Below are positions 9,328 to 18,647 of a stretch of 64,000 bases of DNA, in pieces; position 1 is the first letter of the stretch; every line of letters begins with the position of its first letter. The notes under the pieces are model-generated. The model did no database searches and was not told the DNA's origin. It worked only from the letters and a program-made list of their open reading frames with translations. A program made the translations under genes and the position numbers. This stretch comes from CAVVYV01 sp963818205. Its GTDB lineage: Bacteria > Actinomycetota > Thermoleophilia > Solirubrobacterales > 70-9. The stretch covers positions 1 to 64,000 of the forward strand of contig CAWFRG010000003.1 in NCBI GenBank assembly GCA_963818205.1. Direction: 5' to 3'.

Positions 9328-9808
9328 TCAGGTTCCTTTCTCGACGGGTTCCGGGTCGTCGGCCGAGACCGGCCTCACCACCAGGGTGAGGCCATCCACC
9401 GACTCGACCCGCACTCTATTCCCTAGCCCGATCTCGCTCCCCTCGTCCGCCGGGCGGGCCTGCCAGAGCGCCCCGCCGACGAACACCTGGCCCGAGGGGT
9501 CGAGCGGCTCGCGCACCTCTCCGACCGAGCCGACCACCTCCTCCCAGCCGGTCCGCACCGGCTCGTCTCGGTGCGCCTGGAGCGCCTTGCGGCTCGCGAA
9601 GACGACGAAGCCGGCCGAGATCACCCCCGCCGACCATGATCCAGGCGACCGGGATGTCGTGGCCGTCGTCGCGGTAGGCGAAGGCGGCGCCGACCAGCGC
9701 CGCGACCCCGAGCAGGCCGAGCACGGTCGTTGGGGCGTGCGCCTCGGCGATGAACAGGACCAGCGCGAGGACCAGCAGGGCGATGGCGAGCTCGGTCATC
9801 GATCCCAT
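9328..9808 (-). CDS. NfeD-family membrane protein (frame break in a homopolymer)
   Basis: Two or three hydrophobic helices at the N-terminus (ELAIALLVLALVLFIAEAH, LGLLGVAALVGAAFA, and AWIMVGG followed by VISAGFVVFAS) lead to the soluble OB-fold NfeD domain (GSVGEVREPLDPSGQVFVGGALW, then VESVDGLTLVVRP). The frame breaks exactly in a run of five C at 9624-9628, and removing one base joins both halves. About 155 residues, the usual length for the protease-lacking NfeD type. It is directly upstream of the slipin gene and probably forms a membrane complex with it. The ATG overlaps the TAA of the TlpA-like gene. Confidence 0.85.
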
Positions 9809-10420
9809 TATCCGCCCGCGTAGCGGTTGACGTCGGCGATCAGCTCCTGCTCGTCCCGGTAGACGCCCGGGATGGGTGTAGACGAGCTCGCCCGAGCGGT
9901 CGTAGAAGGCGGTCGCCGGAAAGGCTCGTACGCGGGCCGCCGAGCTCCTCGGCGATCCTCAGGTCCGGATCGAGGTAGGAGGGGTAGGGGAGCGGGAGCT
10001 CCTCGAGGAAGCTGGAGAGCGGCGTCCTCGGAATCGTCGCCGGCGTCGCCGAGGAAGGCGATCTCGCTGCCGCGCTTCTCCGCCAGCCGACTGGAACCAG
10101 GGGAACTCGAAGCGGCAGGGACCGCACCACGAGGCCCACTTGTTGACCACCACCGGGAAAGCCGCGCAGCTCCTCGAGCCGCTGCTCGAACGCTTCTGTG
10201 CCGCCATCGAGCAGCTGGTTCGCCTGCTCACGGATCGCCGCGAGCTGGCGGCGGCGCGTCGGCGAGCGGCTCGACCGCCTGCTCGGGGGTGAGGCGGGAA
10301 TCGGGGTTGCCCGCGTCGTCGCCCGGATCCGCAGGCCGCGACCCCGACGGACAGAAGCAGCGCCGCGGCCGCGGCGATCGCCGGCAGCGAAGCGCCTCGG
10401 CTCTGCCTGGAAGGTTTCAT
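9808..10420 (-). CDS. TlpA/ResA-like lipoprotein thioredoxin (several frame breaks)
   Basis: It begins MKPSRQSRGAS, then a hydrophobic stretch ending in SVGVAACGS, a lipobox that predicts a lipid-anchored protein outside the membrane. The active site is visible as VVVNKWASWCGPCRFEFPWFQ (CGPC). Later fragments LPYPSYLDPDLRIAEELG and YRDEQELIADVNRYAGG match the end of TlpA-type redoxins; they lie in different frames and at least four single-base breaks are needed. About 200 residues. The family keeps apocytochrome c cysteines reduced or supports other thiol chemistry. It may therefore serve the cytochrome c maturation operon 8 kb away, but that link is an inference. Confidence 0.75.
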
Positions 10421-10469
10421 CTGGTAGGCCGTATACGGGTCCGGGAGCAAGAGTGCTTTAATTTCTAGC

Positions 10470-10572
10470 GGTCCATCAAGTTCCTGGACCAAGGGAGCTC
10501 TGAACGGGAGGCCGTTCGGGGGGCTCCCCGATCAAGCCACTTGCCCCTCGCCACCCTGTTCGTTTGGCGGGG
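10470..10572 (+). promoter_or_regulatory. Structured leader: three consecutive hairpins before the SF2 helicase
   Basis: Three stems follow one another in the 126 bases before the helicase ATG. Stem 1 is GGTCCA/TGGACC (10470-10475 with 10485-10490). Stem 2 is a nested hairpin: GGGAGC/GCTCCC (10493-10498 with 10523-10528) encloses GAACGG/CCGTTC (10502-10507 with 10512-10517) around a GAGG tetraloop. Stem 3 is CGCCA/TGGCG (10549-10553 with 10565-10569), extended by three G-C pairs past a bulged T. The upstream gene is divergent, so these belong to the helicase leader RNA. No known riboswitch is recognised. Confidence 0.45.
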
Positions 10573-10595
10573 AGCGGCGGATCAGAAAGCCTCAG

Positions 10596-13130
10596 ATGGC
10601 TGATACGACCAAGGCGGCCGCCAAAGCGGTCAAGGCCCCTACGGGTGCCGACATCGAAAGAGCGCGCGAGTTCGCGCGGGAACCCTTCCTGCTCGAGGGC
10701 GAGAAGCCGAAGGACCTGGTGGCCGGTACCCCGAGACGCCGGGCGCTGGACGCGGCCCTCGCCGAGATCGACGAGGGGCGCGAGGCGCCCTCGATCGAGT
10801 GGCGGCGCGACTTCTCGCTGATGCTCGGGCTCGAGCGGCTGCTCTCCGAGGAAGAGCCCCATCTCGCCGACGGCGCGAAGCTCGACCCCCATCAGCTCGA
10901 CGCTCTCTCCGGAACGCTGGCGGCGTTGATCGCCGACGTCCAGGAGCGGCTCAACGGCACACCTTGGGCGGGCAACGGCAACGCCGCCGCCACCGCCGAG
11001 GCCGAGCTCGGGGAGCCTGCCGAGGCCGTTGGCGAAGCCGCGGACCTGGACGGCGAGGCCACCGAGGACGAGGAAGACGAGGAGGAGGCGACAGAGGAGG
11101 AGGAGGCCAAGGACTGGGAGGGGACCGAGCAGGCCGAGGAGGTGGTCGCCGAGGCCCCCGAGGACCCCGGTGCGGCCCGCCGCTTCTGGTTCGAGCACGC
11201 CACCGGCTCCGGGAAGACGGTCGCCGCGGTCGGCTTCATCGAGGCATCACGAACCGGCGGCGTCCTCATCCTCACCCACCGCCGCAACCTGGTCGACCAG
11301 TTCATCGGCGAGATCTCCGACCGCGGCTACGGGGAGCGGCTGTCTCCGCCGCTGCTCGACGGCGCCGACCATCCCTACGGGCCGGTGACGGTCGAGACCT
11401 ACCAGTGGTTCGTCCGCAACGCCAGCCGGATCTCCGACGCCTACTCGATCGTCGTCTGCGACGAGGCGCACACCGCCCTCGGCGAGAAGACCAGCGCCTG
11501 CATCCGCAACTGGCCCGGCCCGGTCTTCATCGGGATGACCGCCACCGGCGCCCTGATCGCCCGTCACGTCGCCGACCTCTTCCCGACCCAGACCTCGCGC
11601 TTCGACCTCGCTCAGGCTGCCCGCCGCGGGGTGATCGCGCCGCTTCGCTGCATCCGGATCCCGCCGGGGCCCGGCGTCCGCACGATCGCCAAGGTGCCGC
11701 TGCGAAAGGGCGAGGTGGACCAGGACTTCGACCAGGAGGAGCTGGCCAAGCTCCTGGACCAGACCCCCTTCAACGTCGCGATCGCCGACCTCTACCGATC
11801 CCGCTTCCGGCGGGTTCCCGGCGTCGTCTACACCGCCGGGGTGAAGCACGCCAACAACGTCGCCAAGGCCTTCCAGGACGCCGGGATCAACGCCCGGGCG
11901 GTCTCCGGCGAGACCCCGAAGCGCGAGCTGGCCGAGATCCTCGCCGGGTTCGAGCGCGGCGAGGTCGACGTGCTCTGCAACGCGATGCTCCTCGCCGAGG
12001 GCTGGAACTCGCCTCGGGCGACGATCTGCATGCACCTGGCGCCGACCGCCTCGCGGCGCGTCTACCAGCAGCGAGTCGGCCGCGTCACCCGGCGGAACCC
12101 GGGCAAGGAGGCCGGCCTGGTGGTCGACTTCGTCCATCCGGCGACCACCCACGACGAGACGATCGTCACCCTGCACAGCCTCCTCGACCGCGACGTCTAC
12201 CGCGGCGGCGCGATCGTCGTCGGCCCGGTGCGGCGCGGGCGTGGCCGCAGGGTCCGGGTGGAGAAGCGGGTGGTGCCCGTCTCCGACAAGTCCGAGCGTC
12301 GCCTGCGGGTGCTCGAGCGCGAGCTCTGGCGGATCGCGGTCGAGAACCTCGATCACTCCGAGCAGCACGTCTGGGCGGCTCTCGCCGGCGCCCGGGTCAA
12401 CCCCTCGGGCTGGCGCCGCGCCAAGGCGATGCTCCAGCACGACACCACAAAGGAGCTCCGCCGCCGCTTCCTGCTCACCTGCGTGCAGCGCAACCGAAAC
12501 CAGCAGCTGCGGATCAAGGCGCTCTCCGAGATCGCCGCCCTCCGCGACCCCGACGCCTTCGACGACGCGATCGACACGGTCGGCACCTGGTCCCGCGACG
12601 ACCGCCGCGCCGGCACCCGGGTCCTGCTCGAGGCGCTGGCGGAGCGGCGGATCGGCCGGCGCGATCAGGCCCAGGCCTGGGTCTGGCGGCTCGCCGACTA
12701 CACCCGCGACGTGCACGAGGAGTACGCGGTCCAGCGCTGGCCCGAGACCAAGCGGCTGCTCGGCCTCCTGGTCAACTCCTCCGGCCGCGCCCACGGCCGC
12801 AACGCCCGCCGCCTCGTCCACGCCGCCCGCAACCAGGACCGCCGACTGGCGGCGGCGCTGCTCGCAGCCGCCGTCGCCCACACCCCCGAGGGCGAGGAGG
12901 TACTGCGCGGAGCTCGGATGCGCGCCGCCCGCAAGCCCTCCGGCGTCGCCCGCGAGCTGCTCAGGAACTTCCCCAAGTCCGGATCTCGCCGGCGCCGCCG
13001 CAAGCGCAAGCCCTCGCAGGACGGCAGGCGCGCCAAGAAGTCAAACGGCGCGGCCGCCTCAGCCGACGGCAAGGTGGACCTCGCCGGCGCCGAGGACAAC
13101 GGGGGCGGCCCCGCCGAGCGTCGACGATGA
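10596..13130 (+). CDS. SF2 DEAH-type helicase with long acidic insert and basic tail
   Basis: 844 residues, intact. A Q-like LDPHQ element sits at residues 96-100. Then comes a strongly acidic linker (about residues 133-192, runs of E and D), and only then Walker A (HATGSGKT, to residue 208), DEAH at 289-292, GMTATG near 314, an AEGWNSPRA motif V and QQRVGRVTRR as motif VI. After the core follow about 260 residues of Arg-rich helical sequence, ending in a Lys/Arg-rich tail and a short acidic end. Known members of this broad family unwind or translocate on nucleic acid. The insert and the C-terminal region are not ones I can name. Start ATG 10596; the gene stands alone behind a structured leader, and its 3' end overlaps birA on the other strand. 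Confidence 0.82.
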   Translation: MADTTKAAAKAVKAPTGADIERAREFAREPFLLEGEKPKDLVAGTPRRRALDAALAEIDEGREAPSIEWRRDFSLMLGLERLLSEEEPHLADGAKLDPHQLDALSGTLAALIADVQERLNGTPWAGNGNAAATAEAELGEPAEAVGEAADLDGEATEDEEDEEEATEEEEAKDWEGTEQAEEVVAEAPEDPGAARRFWFEHATGSGKTVAAVGFIEASRTGGVLILTHRRNLVDQFIGEISDRGYGERLSPPLLDGADHPYGPVTVETYQWFVRNASRISDAYSIVVCDEAHTALGEKTSACIRNWPGPVFIGMTATGALIARHVADLFPTQTSRFDLAQAARRGVIAPLRCIRIPPGPGVRTIAKVPLRKGEVDQDFDQEELAKLLDQTPFNVAIADLYRSRFRRVPGVVYTAGVKHANNVAKAFQDAGINARAVSGETPKRELAEILAGFERGEVDVLCNAMLLAEGWNSPRATICMHLAPTASRRVYQQRVGRVTRRNPGKEAGLVVDFVHPATTHDETIVTLHSLLDRDVYRGGAIVVGPVRRGRGRRVRVEKRVVPVSDKSERRLRVLERELWRIAVENLDHSEQHVWAALAGARVNPSGWRRAKAMLQHDTTKELRRRFLLTCVQRNRNQQLRIKALSEIAALRDPDAFDDAIDTVGTWSRDDRRAGTRVLLEALAERRIGRRDQAQAWVWRLADYTRDVHEEYAVQRWPETKRLLGLLVNSSGRAHGRNARRLVHAARNQDRRLAAALLAAAVAHTPEGEEVLRGARMRAARKPSGVARELLRNFPKSGSRRRRRKRKPSQDGRRAKKSNGAAASADGKVDLAGAEDNGGGPAERRR

Positions 13131-13791
13131 GGTGGCCGAGGCCGTCGACCCCGGCGGCGACCCCGGTTCCTCCGACCCAGGAGACCCGGCGGCCGACTAG
13201 CGCGTCGCGGGCGCGGTAGGGGCCGAGCACCTCCTCGCCGCGAGGCCTCCACCCAGCGCCCGAGGGCGAGGTTCAGCTCCCGCGAGGACGTCGTTCACGG
13301 CCGGCGCGCCGCCAGGCGGGACGCCGCCCTCGGCCTCGGTCGGGGCAAGCGAGGTGGCCTGGCCTCGGAGCTCCGGTGGGAACCCCTCCTCAGGCACCGC
13401 CACGTTCAGGCCCACCCCGATCACCGCCCAGCCCTGGTCCGGGCGGGCCTCGATCAGCACCCCGGCGACCTTCCGCTCGTCGATCCAGACGTCGTTCGGC
13501 CACTTCACCCGGCAGCGGACCGCCGCGACGCGCCTCGGCGGCCTCGCAGATCGCCAGCGGAACCGCCAGGGGGAGAAGGGGGTCGCCGTCGTAGGGGCGA
13601 AGCAGGGCCGAGTAGAGGAGGCTGGCGCCGGGGTGCCCGAACCAGCTGCGCTCGTGGCGGCCGCGGCCGGCGCTCTGCTCATCGGCGGTGACCACGAGGC
13701 CGCCCGGCGCCCCGGCCACGGCCAGCTCCTTGGCGCGCGCGTTGGTCGAGTCGGTGAGCGCGTAGTGGCGGTGCGGCCGACCGAAGATCAC
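13059..13791 (-). CDS. birA: Biotin-[acetyl-CoA-carboxylase] ligase, short form (several frame breaks)
   Basis: The catalytic domain can be followed across frames: YALTDSTNARAKELA, the biotin-binding GRGRHERSWFG (canonical GRGR..W), CRVKWPNDVWIDERKVAG, then VIGVGLNVAVP. Its C-terminal barrel reads LVGRRVSWVGGTGVAAGVDG and ends AGEVHLAVG at a TGA (13059-13061). There is no N-terminal helix-turn-helix, so it is a mono-functional ligase. At least three single-base breaks are needed (about 13535, 13280, 13120). The repaired end overlaps the convergent helicase gene by about 70 bases. The start GTG overlaps the SAM hydrolase stop (GTGA). It is the last gene of the ccm-hem operon. Confidence 0.82.
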
Positions 13792-14613
13792 AGCGGGCGG
13801 AGGGTGACCTCGCTGTCGGTGGCGAGGTTCAGCAGCCCGGCGGCGCTGCCCCCGCTGACCGCCAACGCCAGCGCTCCCGAGGAGTCCTCGAACAGCAGGA
13901 CGTCGCCCGGGCCCGACGTCGGCGAAGGTCCGGGACCAGATCGCCTCGAAGCGCCCGTCGGGTGCCCGGACCTCGAGCCGCTCGCCGGGGCGCAGCGGCC
14001 CATCGGCGAGCATCGAGGCGTCGAGGTTGAGGGTCGCGTTGCCGAAGGCGTCCTGGTGGATGCTGTGGGCGACGACCTTCTCGGCGCCGATCTCGGGAGA
14101 TGGAAGCTCGAGCGCCGACAGCGATGAAGTCTCCACTGGCTCGCCCGCTTCCCCGAGACGGGCCCCGAGCGCCAGATGGGCCGCCACCGGGGCGAACAGG
14201 TCGCGTCCGTGGAAGGTTGCCGAGACCGGCTCCAGGCGGAATGGAGAGCGCGAGAGCTCGACCGCCTCGATCGCACCGCCGAGGCGGTCGAGGCCGCGGG
14301 AGAGCAGCCCGTTGTCGGGACCGACCAGGAAGCGGCCCTCGGTCGTCGCCACCGCCACGGCGCGGCGGGCCGAGCCCACTCCCGGGTCCACCACCGCCAG
14401 GTGGACGCCGGGCGGGCAGAAGGGCAGGGCATTGGCGAGGGAGATCGCTCCCTGGCGCACGTCCTGGCGCGCGATCCCGTGGGTGAGGTCGATCAGCGGT
14501 GCCTCGGGAGCGATCTGCGAGATCACCGAGCGGCAGACGCCGGCGAACTCGTCCTCGTAGCCGTAGTCGGAGAGAAAGGTGATCGGCCGCCCCTCAGCCA
14601 CGGCCGAATCCAA
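13788..14613 (-). CDS. SAM hydroxide adenosyltransferase (DUF62 / SAM hydrolase), frame break near 13915
   Basis: The N-terminus ITFLSDYGYEDEFAG is the diagnostic DUF62 start, followed by DLTHGIARQDV, VVDPGVGSARRAV, FLVGPDNGLLS and FHGRDLFAPVAAHLA. The C-terminal beta domain reads IHQDAFGNATLNLD. After one frame break near 13915 it continues DVLLFEDSSGALALAV to a TGA at 13788. About 273 residues. The family splits S-adenosylmethionine into adenosine and methionine using hydroxide. Its place right after cobA/hemD, an enzyme that consumes SAM, is notable. The start is TTG 14613 or a GTG a few codons inside. Confidence 0.85.
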
Positions 14614-16120
14614 TCACGGGCCGGCGTCCGCCAGCAGCGCCTCGACCAGGCCGTCGATGTCGTGGCGGGCGGCCTCGACGTCGACGGTGAGGCCGGCCTC
14701 GCGGGCGGCCTCGGAGGTGACTGGGCCGATCGAGACGACCCGGGCGTTGGCCGCCAGGTCGTCTGGCAACGCCTCGACGAAGTTGCGCACAGTGGAGGAG
14801 GAGGTGAAGGTGAGGTAGTCGGCCTCGCTCGCGCGCTCGATCGCGTCGGGGTCGGGTCGCTCGGCGACCGTCTCGTAGAGCGCCACCACGTCGACCTCGG
14901 CGCCGAACTTGCGGAGCGCGTCGGGGAGGACTTCACGGGCCTCGACCGCGCGGGCGACCAGCACCGGCTTCCCCTTCAGGTCGAGCTCGGCGAGCGCCTC
15001 GACCAGCGCCTCGGCGACGAAGCGCTCGGGGAGGATGTCGGCGAGCACCCCGTGCTCGGCGAGCGCCGCCGCGGTGCCCGGGCCGATCGCGGCGACCGTT
15101 GCGTTGGCGAGGGCGCGGGCGTCGCGCCCCTGCTCGGCCATCGCCTCGAACAGCAGCCGGACGCCGTTGGCGCTGGTCAGGCAGACGAGCGCGTAGGAGT
15201 GGAGTCCCTCGACCGCCCGCCGCACCTCCTTCGAGTCGATTCGGGGCTCGATCCGGATCGCCGGCAGCTCGATCGGCTCGGCACCGAGGGCGTCGAGGCG
15301 GCGGGAGAGCTCGCTCGCCTGCGCGCGGGCCCGGGTGACGACGACCCGCTTGCCGTGCAGCGGCCGGCCCTCGAGCCAGGCGATCCGCTCGCGCCGGGCG
15401 ACCGCCGGGCCGACCACGGTCACGGCCGGCGGCTTGATCCCGGCTTCGGAGGCGGCGGCGGCGATCCCGTTCAGGTCGGAGACGACCGTGCGCTGGTCGG
15501 GGAGGGTGCCCCGAGCGATCACCGCGGCGGGCTCGCCGGCTCCGCGGCCGGCGGCGATCAGCCGCTCGGCGATCCGCGGCAGCGCCTTCACCCCCATGTA
15601 GAAGACGAGCGTGCCCGGGAAGCGCGCCAGCGCCTCGTAGTCGAGCGAGTCCTCGCCCTTCTCGGGGTCCTCGTGCCCGGTGACGAAGGCGACCGCCGAG
15701 GCGTCGTCGCGGTGGGTGACCGGGATGCCGGCGTAGGCGGGCGCCGCCACCCCGGCGGTGACGCCCGGGACGACCTCGAACGGGATCCCGGCCGCCGCCA
15801 GCGCCTCGGCCTCCTCGCCGCCGCGGCCGAAGACGAACGGGTCGCCGCCCTTCAGCCGGACGACGATCCTGCCCGCGCGGGCGCGCTCGATCAGCAGCTC
15901 CTCGATCTCGTCCTGGGAAACGCCGGCGGCACCCGGCTCCTTGCCGACGTAGACGAGCTCGGCCTCGGGCCTGGCTGCGGCGAGCGCCTCCGCGGGGGAT
16001 CAGCCGGTCGTGGACGATCACGTCGGCGGCGACGATCAGCTCGAGCGCCCGAGCGGTGATCAGCCCCGGGTCGCCGGGACCGGCTCCGACCAGGTAGACG
16101 ATCCCCGGCTGGCTGTTCAC
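14614..16120 (-). CDS. cobA/hemD: Fused uroporphyrinogen-III C-methyltransferase / uroporphyrinogen-III synthase (CobA-HemD)
   Basis: First half: GIVYLVGAGPGDPGLITARAL, the SUMT signature, then LVYVGKEPG, RLKGGDPFVFGRGGEEA, VVPGVTAG, PAYAGIPVTHRD and VFYMGVKAL, which are SAM- and substrate-binding loops. Second half starts at KRVVVTRARAQASEL and runs through CLTSANGVRLLFEA and FTSSSTVRNFVEAL, the HemD fold. About 500 residues. HemD closes and flips the tetrapyrrole ring to uroporphyrinogen III, and CobA methylates it to precorrin-2 on the way to siroheme or B12. One frame break near 16000. The GTG at 16120 overlaps the hemC stop. Confidence 0.9.
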
Positions 16121-17107
16121 GCGGCCGACCTCCTCGGCGCCGCCGGAGGATCTCGCTCGGCGCCGGAGGCGCTGCATCCTCTCGGCGAGGGCGCGGCCGA
16201 TGCCCTCGGGGTCGCTGGCGTCGTCCTCGATCTCGTCGCGAAGCCACTCGCTGCCGTCGGGGAGGCCGCAGAAGCCGCGAAGCCGCATCCGCCCGTCTCG
16301 ATCGTGGCGAACGCCGCCAGGGGCGTGTTGCAGCTCGCCTCCAGGGATGCGACAACCAGCGCCGCTCGGCCGTGAGCCTGGCGAGGGCGTCGCGGTCGGT
16401 GAGCGTCTTCGCGGCCGTGCTCGTGATCGGTCGTCGTCCGCCCTCGCCTCGAGCACCAGCGCGCCCTGTCCGGGGGCGGGGGTGAGCTGATCCGGATCGA
16501 ACTCGAAAGCGATCTCGGCCTCGCCGCCGAGCCGCCGGAGGCCGGCCGCGGCCAGCACCAGGCCGTCGAAGTCGCCGGCCTCGAGGCGCGCGCAGGCGGG
16601 TGTCGACGTTGCCATGCAGCTCAACCACCTGGAGGTCGGGACGGAGGGCAAGGAGCTGGGCGCGACGCCGGAGGCTCGAGGTGCCGATTCGAGCGCTATC
16701 GGGCAGCTCATCCAGCGAGCCGGCACCGCCGACATAGGCGTCGGCCGCCGTCTCCGCCGCCGGAACCCCGGCGATCTCGAGCCCCTCGGGCAGCTCGCTC
16801 GGAAGGTCCTTGGCCGAGTGCACCCCGAGATCGACCTCTCGGTCCAGGAGCGCCCGCTCGATCTCGCGGACGAAGCGGGCCTTGTCGTGATGCGAGGGCG
16901 CTCCGATGGTTCGAGGGCGCTCCCCTTGGGAGCGACCCGTTTGGTGTCGGAGGAGCGACCCGTTTTATCTTGATTGGGGGAAGTCTTGATCGGGATCACC
17001 GGGGCAACCGCCAGCCCGACGTCGTCGAGGGCCTTGGCTATCGCCTCGGCCTGGGCGAGCGCCAGGGCGCTGCCTCGGGTCCCGAGCCTGATCGCCGGGC
17101 GGTTCAC
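16117..17107 (-). CDS. hemC: Porphobilinogen deaminase, interrupted by a palindromic repeat
   Basis: The N-terminus RLGTRGSALALAQAEAIA and the later GVHSAKDLPSELPEGL, IGTSSLRRRAQLLAL, VVELHGNVDTRL and LTPAPGQGALVLEAR are classic HemC blocks. It builds the linear tetrapyrrole hydroxymethylbilane. Between PIKTS and HDKARFVREIE lies an extra stretch of roughly 30 codons encoded by the repeat at 16890-16967, absent from ordinary HemC. Frame breaks occur at or near this insert and again near 16620, 16430 and 16350. The natural end is a TGA at 16117-16119 reached in a third frame. The expected C-terminal cofactor-Cys region can be seen only in pieces (SCNTPLAA). Confidence 0.85.
16890..16967 (-). 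repeat. Dispersed palindromic repeat, double form, inside hemC
   Basis: On the minus strand: AAACGGGTCGCTCCTCC, then AAACGGGTCGCTCC, then GGAGCGCCCTCG and GGAGCGCCCTCGCAT. These are two left half-sites followed by two right half-sites. Each left/right pair can form a hairpin: CGCTCC with GGAGCG, then GGG with CCC past a bulged T. Same architecture as the copies at 51867 and 62614. It replaces the short loop usually found in HemC after the PIxTS motif. Confidence 0.85.
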
Positions 17108-17114
17108 GGAGTCG

Positions 17115-18459
17115 CTAGCGGCTGTCGCTGCGCCGGCGCCGCTCCTCCAGGGAGGTGACGTCGGCGCCCTCGCCCGCGTCGGGCTCGGTGGCGGCGTCGA
17201 GCCCGAAGAGCTCGCGCAGGGCGCTCACCTGGAGGTAGACGTCGTCGCGGTCGGCGGCGTCCTTGATCCGCAGCGTCGGCTCGTGCAGCAGGCGGCTGGC
17301 AATTGCCCGCGCGAGCAGCTCGACCCGCTCGCGGTCGGCCGCGGAGAGGCTCTCCCAGCGGGAATCGTTCTCGGCCAGCACCCGGGAGACGATCTCGTCG
17401 GCGCGCTCGCGCAGCGCCGCCACCGTCGGCATCACCTCCTGGGAGGCGAGCCAGCGCTCGAACCGAACCAGCTCCGAGTCGAGGATTCCGGCGGCGCGGC
17501 GCGCCTCCGCCTCCCGGCCGGAGGCATTTCGCTCGACGATCGCCTGCACCTCGTCGACGTCGTAGAGGCTGACCCCGTCGAGCTCGCGGCAGGCGGGATC
17601 GATGTCGCGGGGCACCGCCAGGTCGATCAGCAGCAGCGGCCGCCACTTCCGCTGCTTCATCACCAGCTCGAGCTCGGTCCGTTCGACGAGGTGATGGGGG
17701 GAGTTGGTGGTGGAGACGACGATGTCGGCGTCGGCGAGCTGGGCGGGGAGCTCGTCGATCCGCACCGCGCGGCCGCCGAAGCGCTCCGCCAGCCCGATCG
17801 CCCGGTTGTGCCGGCGGTTGGCGATGAAGATCGCGTGGGCGCCCCGTGCGGCCAGCGCCCGTGCGGTCAGCTCGGAGGTCTCGCCGGCGCCGACCAGCAG
17901 CACTCGGCGGCTGGAGAGATCGCCGAGGTTTCGCTGGGCGAGCTCGACCGCCACCGAGGGGATCGAGACGCCCTTCTCGCCGACCGCGGTCTCGGTCCGG
18001 GCCCGCTTGCCTGCGGCGAGGGCGCCGCGGAAGAGGCGGTTGAGGATCGGCCCGGTGGCGCCCTCGACCAGGGCGAGCTCGTAGGCGCGCTTCACCTGGC
18101 CCTGGATCTCGGCCTCGCCGAGGATCATCGAGTCGAGCCCAGCGGTGACCCGATAGAGGTGGGCGGCCGCTTCGGAGCCGCGCAGCGAGTAGAGCGGCCC
18201 GAGCAGCTCGGTCGGGCGGATCCCGGCCTCGCGGGCGAGCACCCCGAGCGCCGCCGCCTCGGCCTCGACCGGATCGCCGACCACCAGGTAGAGCTCGGTG
18301 CGGTTGCAGGTCGAAAGCGCCGCGGCCTCGCTCACCGTCTCCTCGGAGGTGAGCGCGTTGAGCACCCCGGCGGCGCGGCCCTCGGTCAGGGCGAGCTGCT
18401 CGCGCAGCGCCAGGGGCGCGGTTCGGTGCGCTGACGCCGAGGGCGAAGATTGCGCTCAT
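17115..18459 (-). CDS. hemA: Glutamyl-tRNA reductase
   Basis: The first step of C5-pathway tetrapyrrole synthesis: glutamyl-tRNA to glutamate-1-semialdehyde with NADPH. Visible: MSAIFALGVS at the start, LSTCNRTELYLVV with the catalytic Cys, GLDSMILGEAEIQGQVK, the Rossmann loop VLLVGAGETSELTA, STTNSPHHLV, and LLLIDLAVPRDIDP. The C-terminal dimerisation helix is present. About 446 residues. One frame break near 18420 separates the first ten residues from the rest. Its ATG overlaps the ccmD stop (ATGA) and the stop lies 7 bases before hemC, so it is part of the ccm-hem operon. Confidence 0.93.
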
Positions 18460-18647
18460 CGCCGGCCGACCTCCTCCGAACGCCGGGGCTGCTCCGCGAG
18501 CTCGGCGAGCTCGCTGAGGTCACGCTGGATCCGCTGCAGCTTCGCCGCCATGATCGCCACGTAGACCAGGAGCAGCAGCAGGAAGACGAGATAGGCGCCG
18601 CCGACGTACCCCTCGGCGTCCTCGATCGCGAGCAGGAGCGGCGGCAT
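18456..18647 (-). CDS. ccmD: Small membrane protein in the CcmD position
   Basis: 63 residues: a short lead (LLLAIEDAEG), one hydrophobic helix (YLVFLLLLLVYVAIMAAKL), then a charged amphipathic helix with QRDLSELAELAEQ. Topology and size match CcmD, which helps release holo-CcmE from the CcmABC complex. The start ATG at 18645-18647 has GAGGGGAGG upstream and overlaps the ccmC stop (TGATG). Called from position and topology rather than a firm sequence motif. Without repair of a frame break in ccmC this gene would look fused to it. Confidence 0.7.
   Translation of the reverse strand: MPPLLLAIEDAEGYVGGAYLVFLLLLLVYVAIMAAKLQRIQRDLSELAELAEQPRRSEEVGRR

Noticed and set aside
10596..13130. Restriction-modification or known defence helicase
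   Set aside because: No methyltransferase, specificity subunit or nuclease domain is fused or adjacent, so a defence role is not supported by the window.
13788..14613. SAM hydrolase-biotin ligase fusion
   Set aside because: One break near 13915 hides the natural TGA at 13788-13790, which overlaps the birA GTG.
14176..16059. A long open frame on the plus strand across hemD/cobA
   Set aside because: It is antisense to well-recognised enzymes, has no family match and a composition typical of the complement of GC-rich genes. Such frames are expected where third positions are G or C.
16890..16967. CRISPR array
   Set aside because: Half-sites are inverted, not direct repeats with unique spacers of constant length, copies are dispersed, and no cas gene is present.
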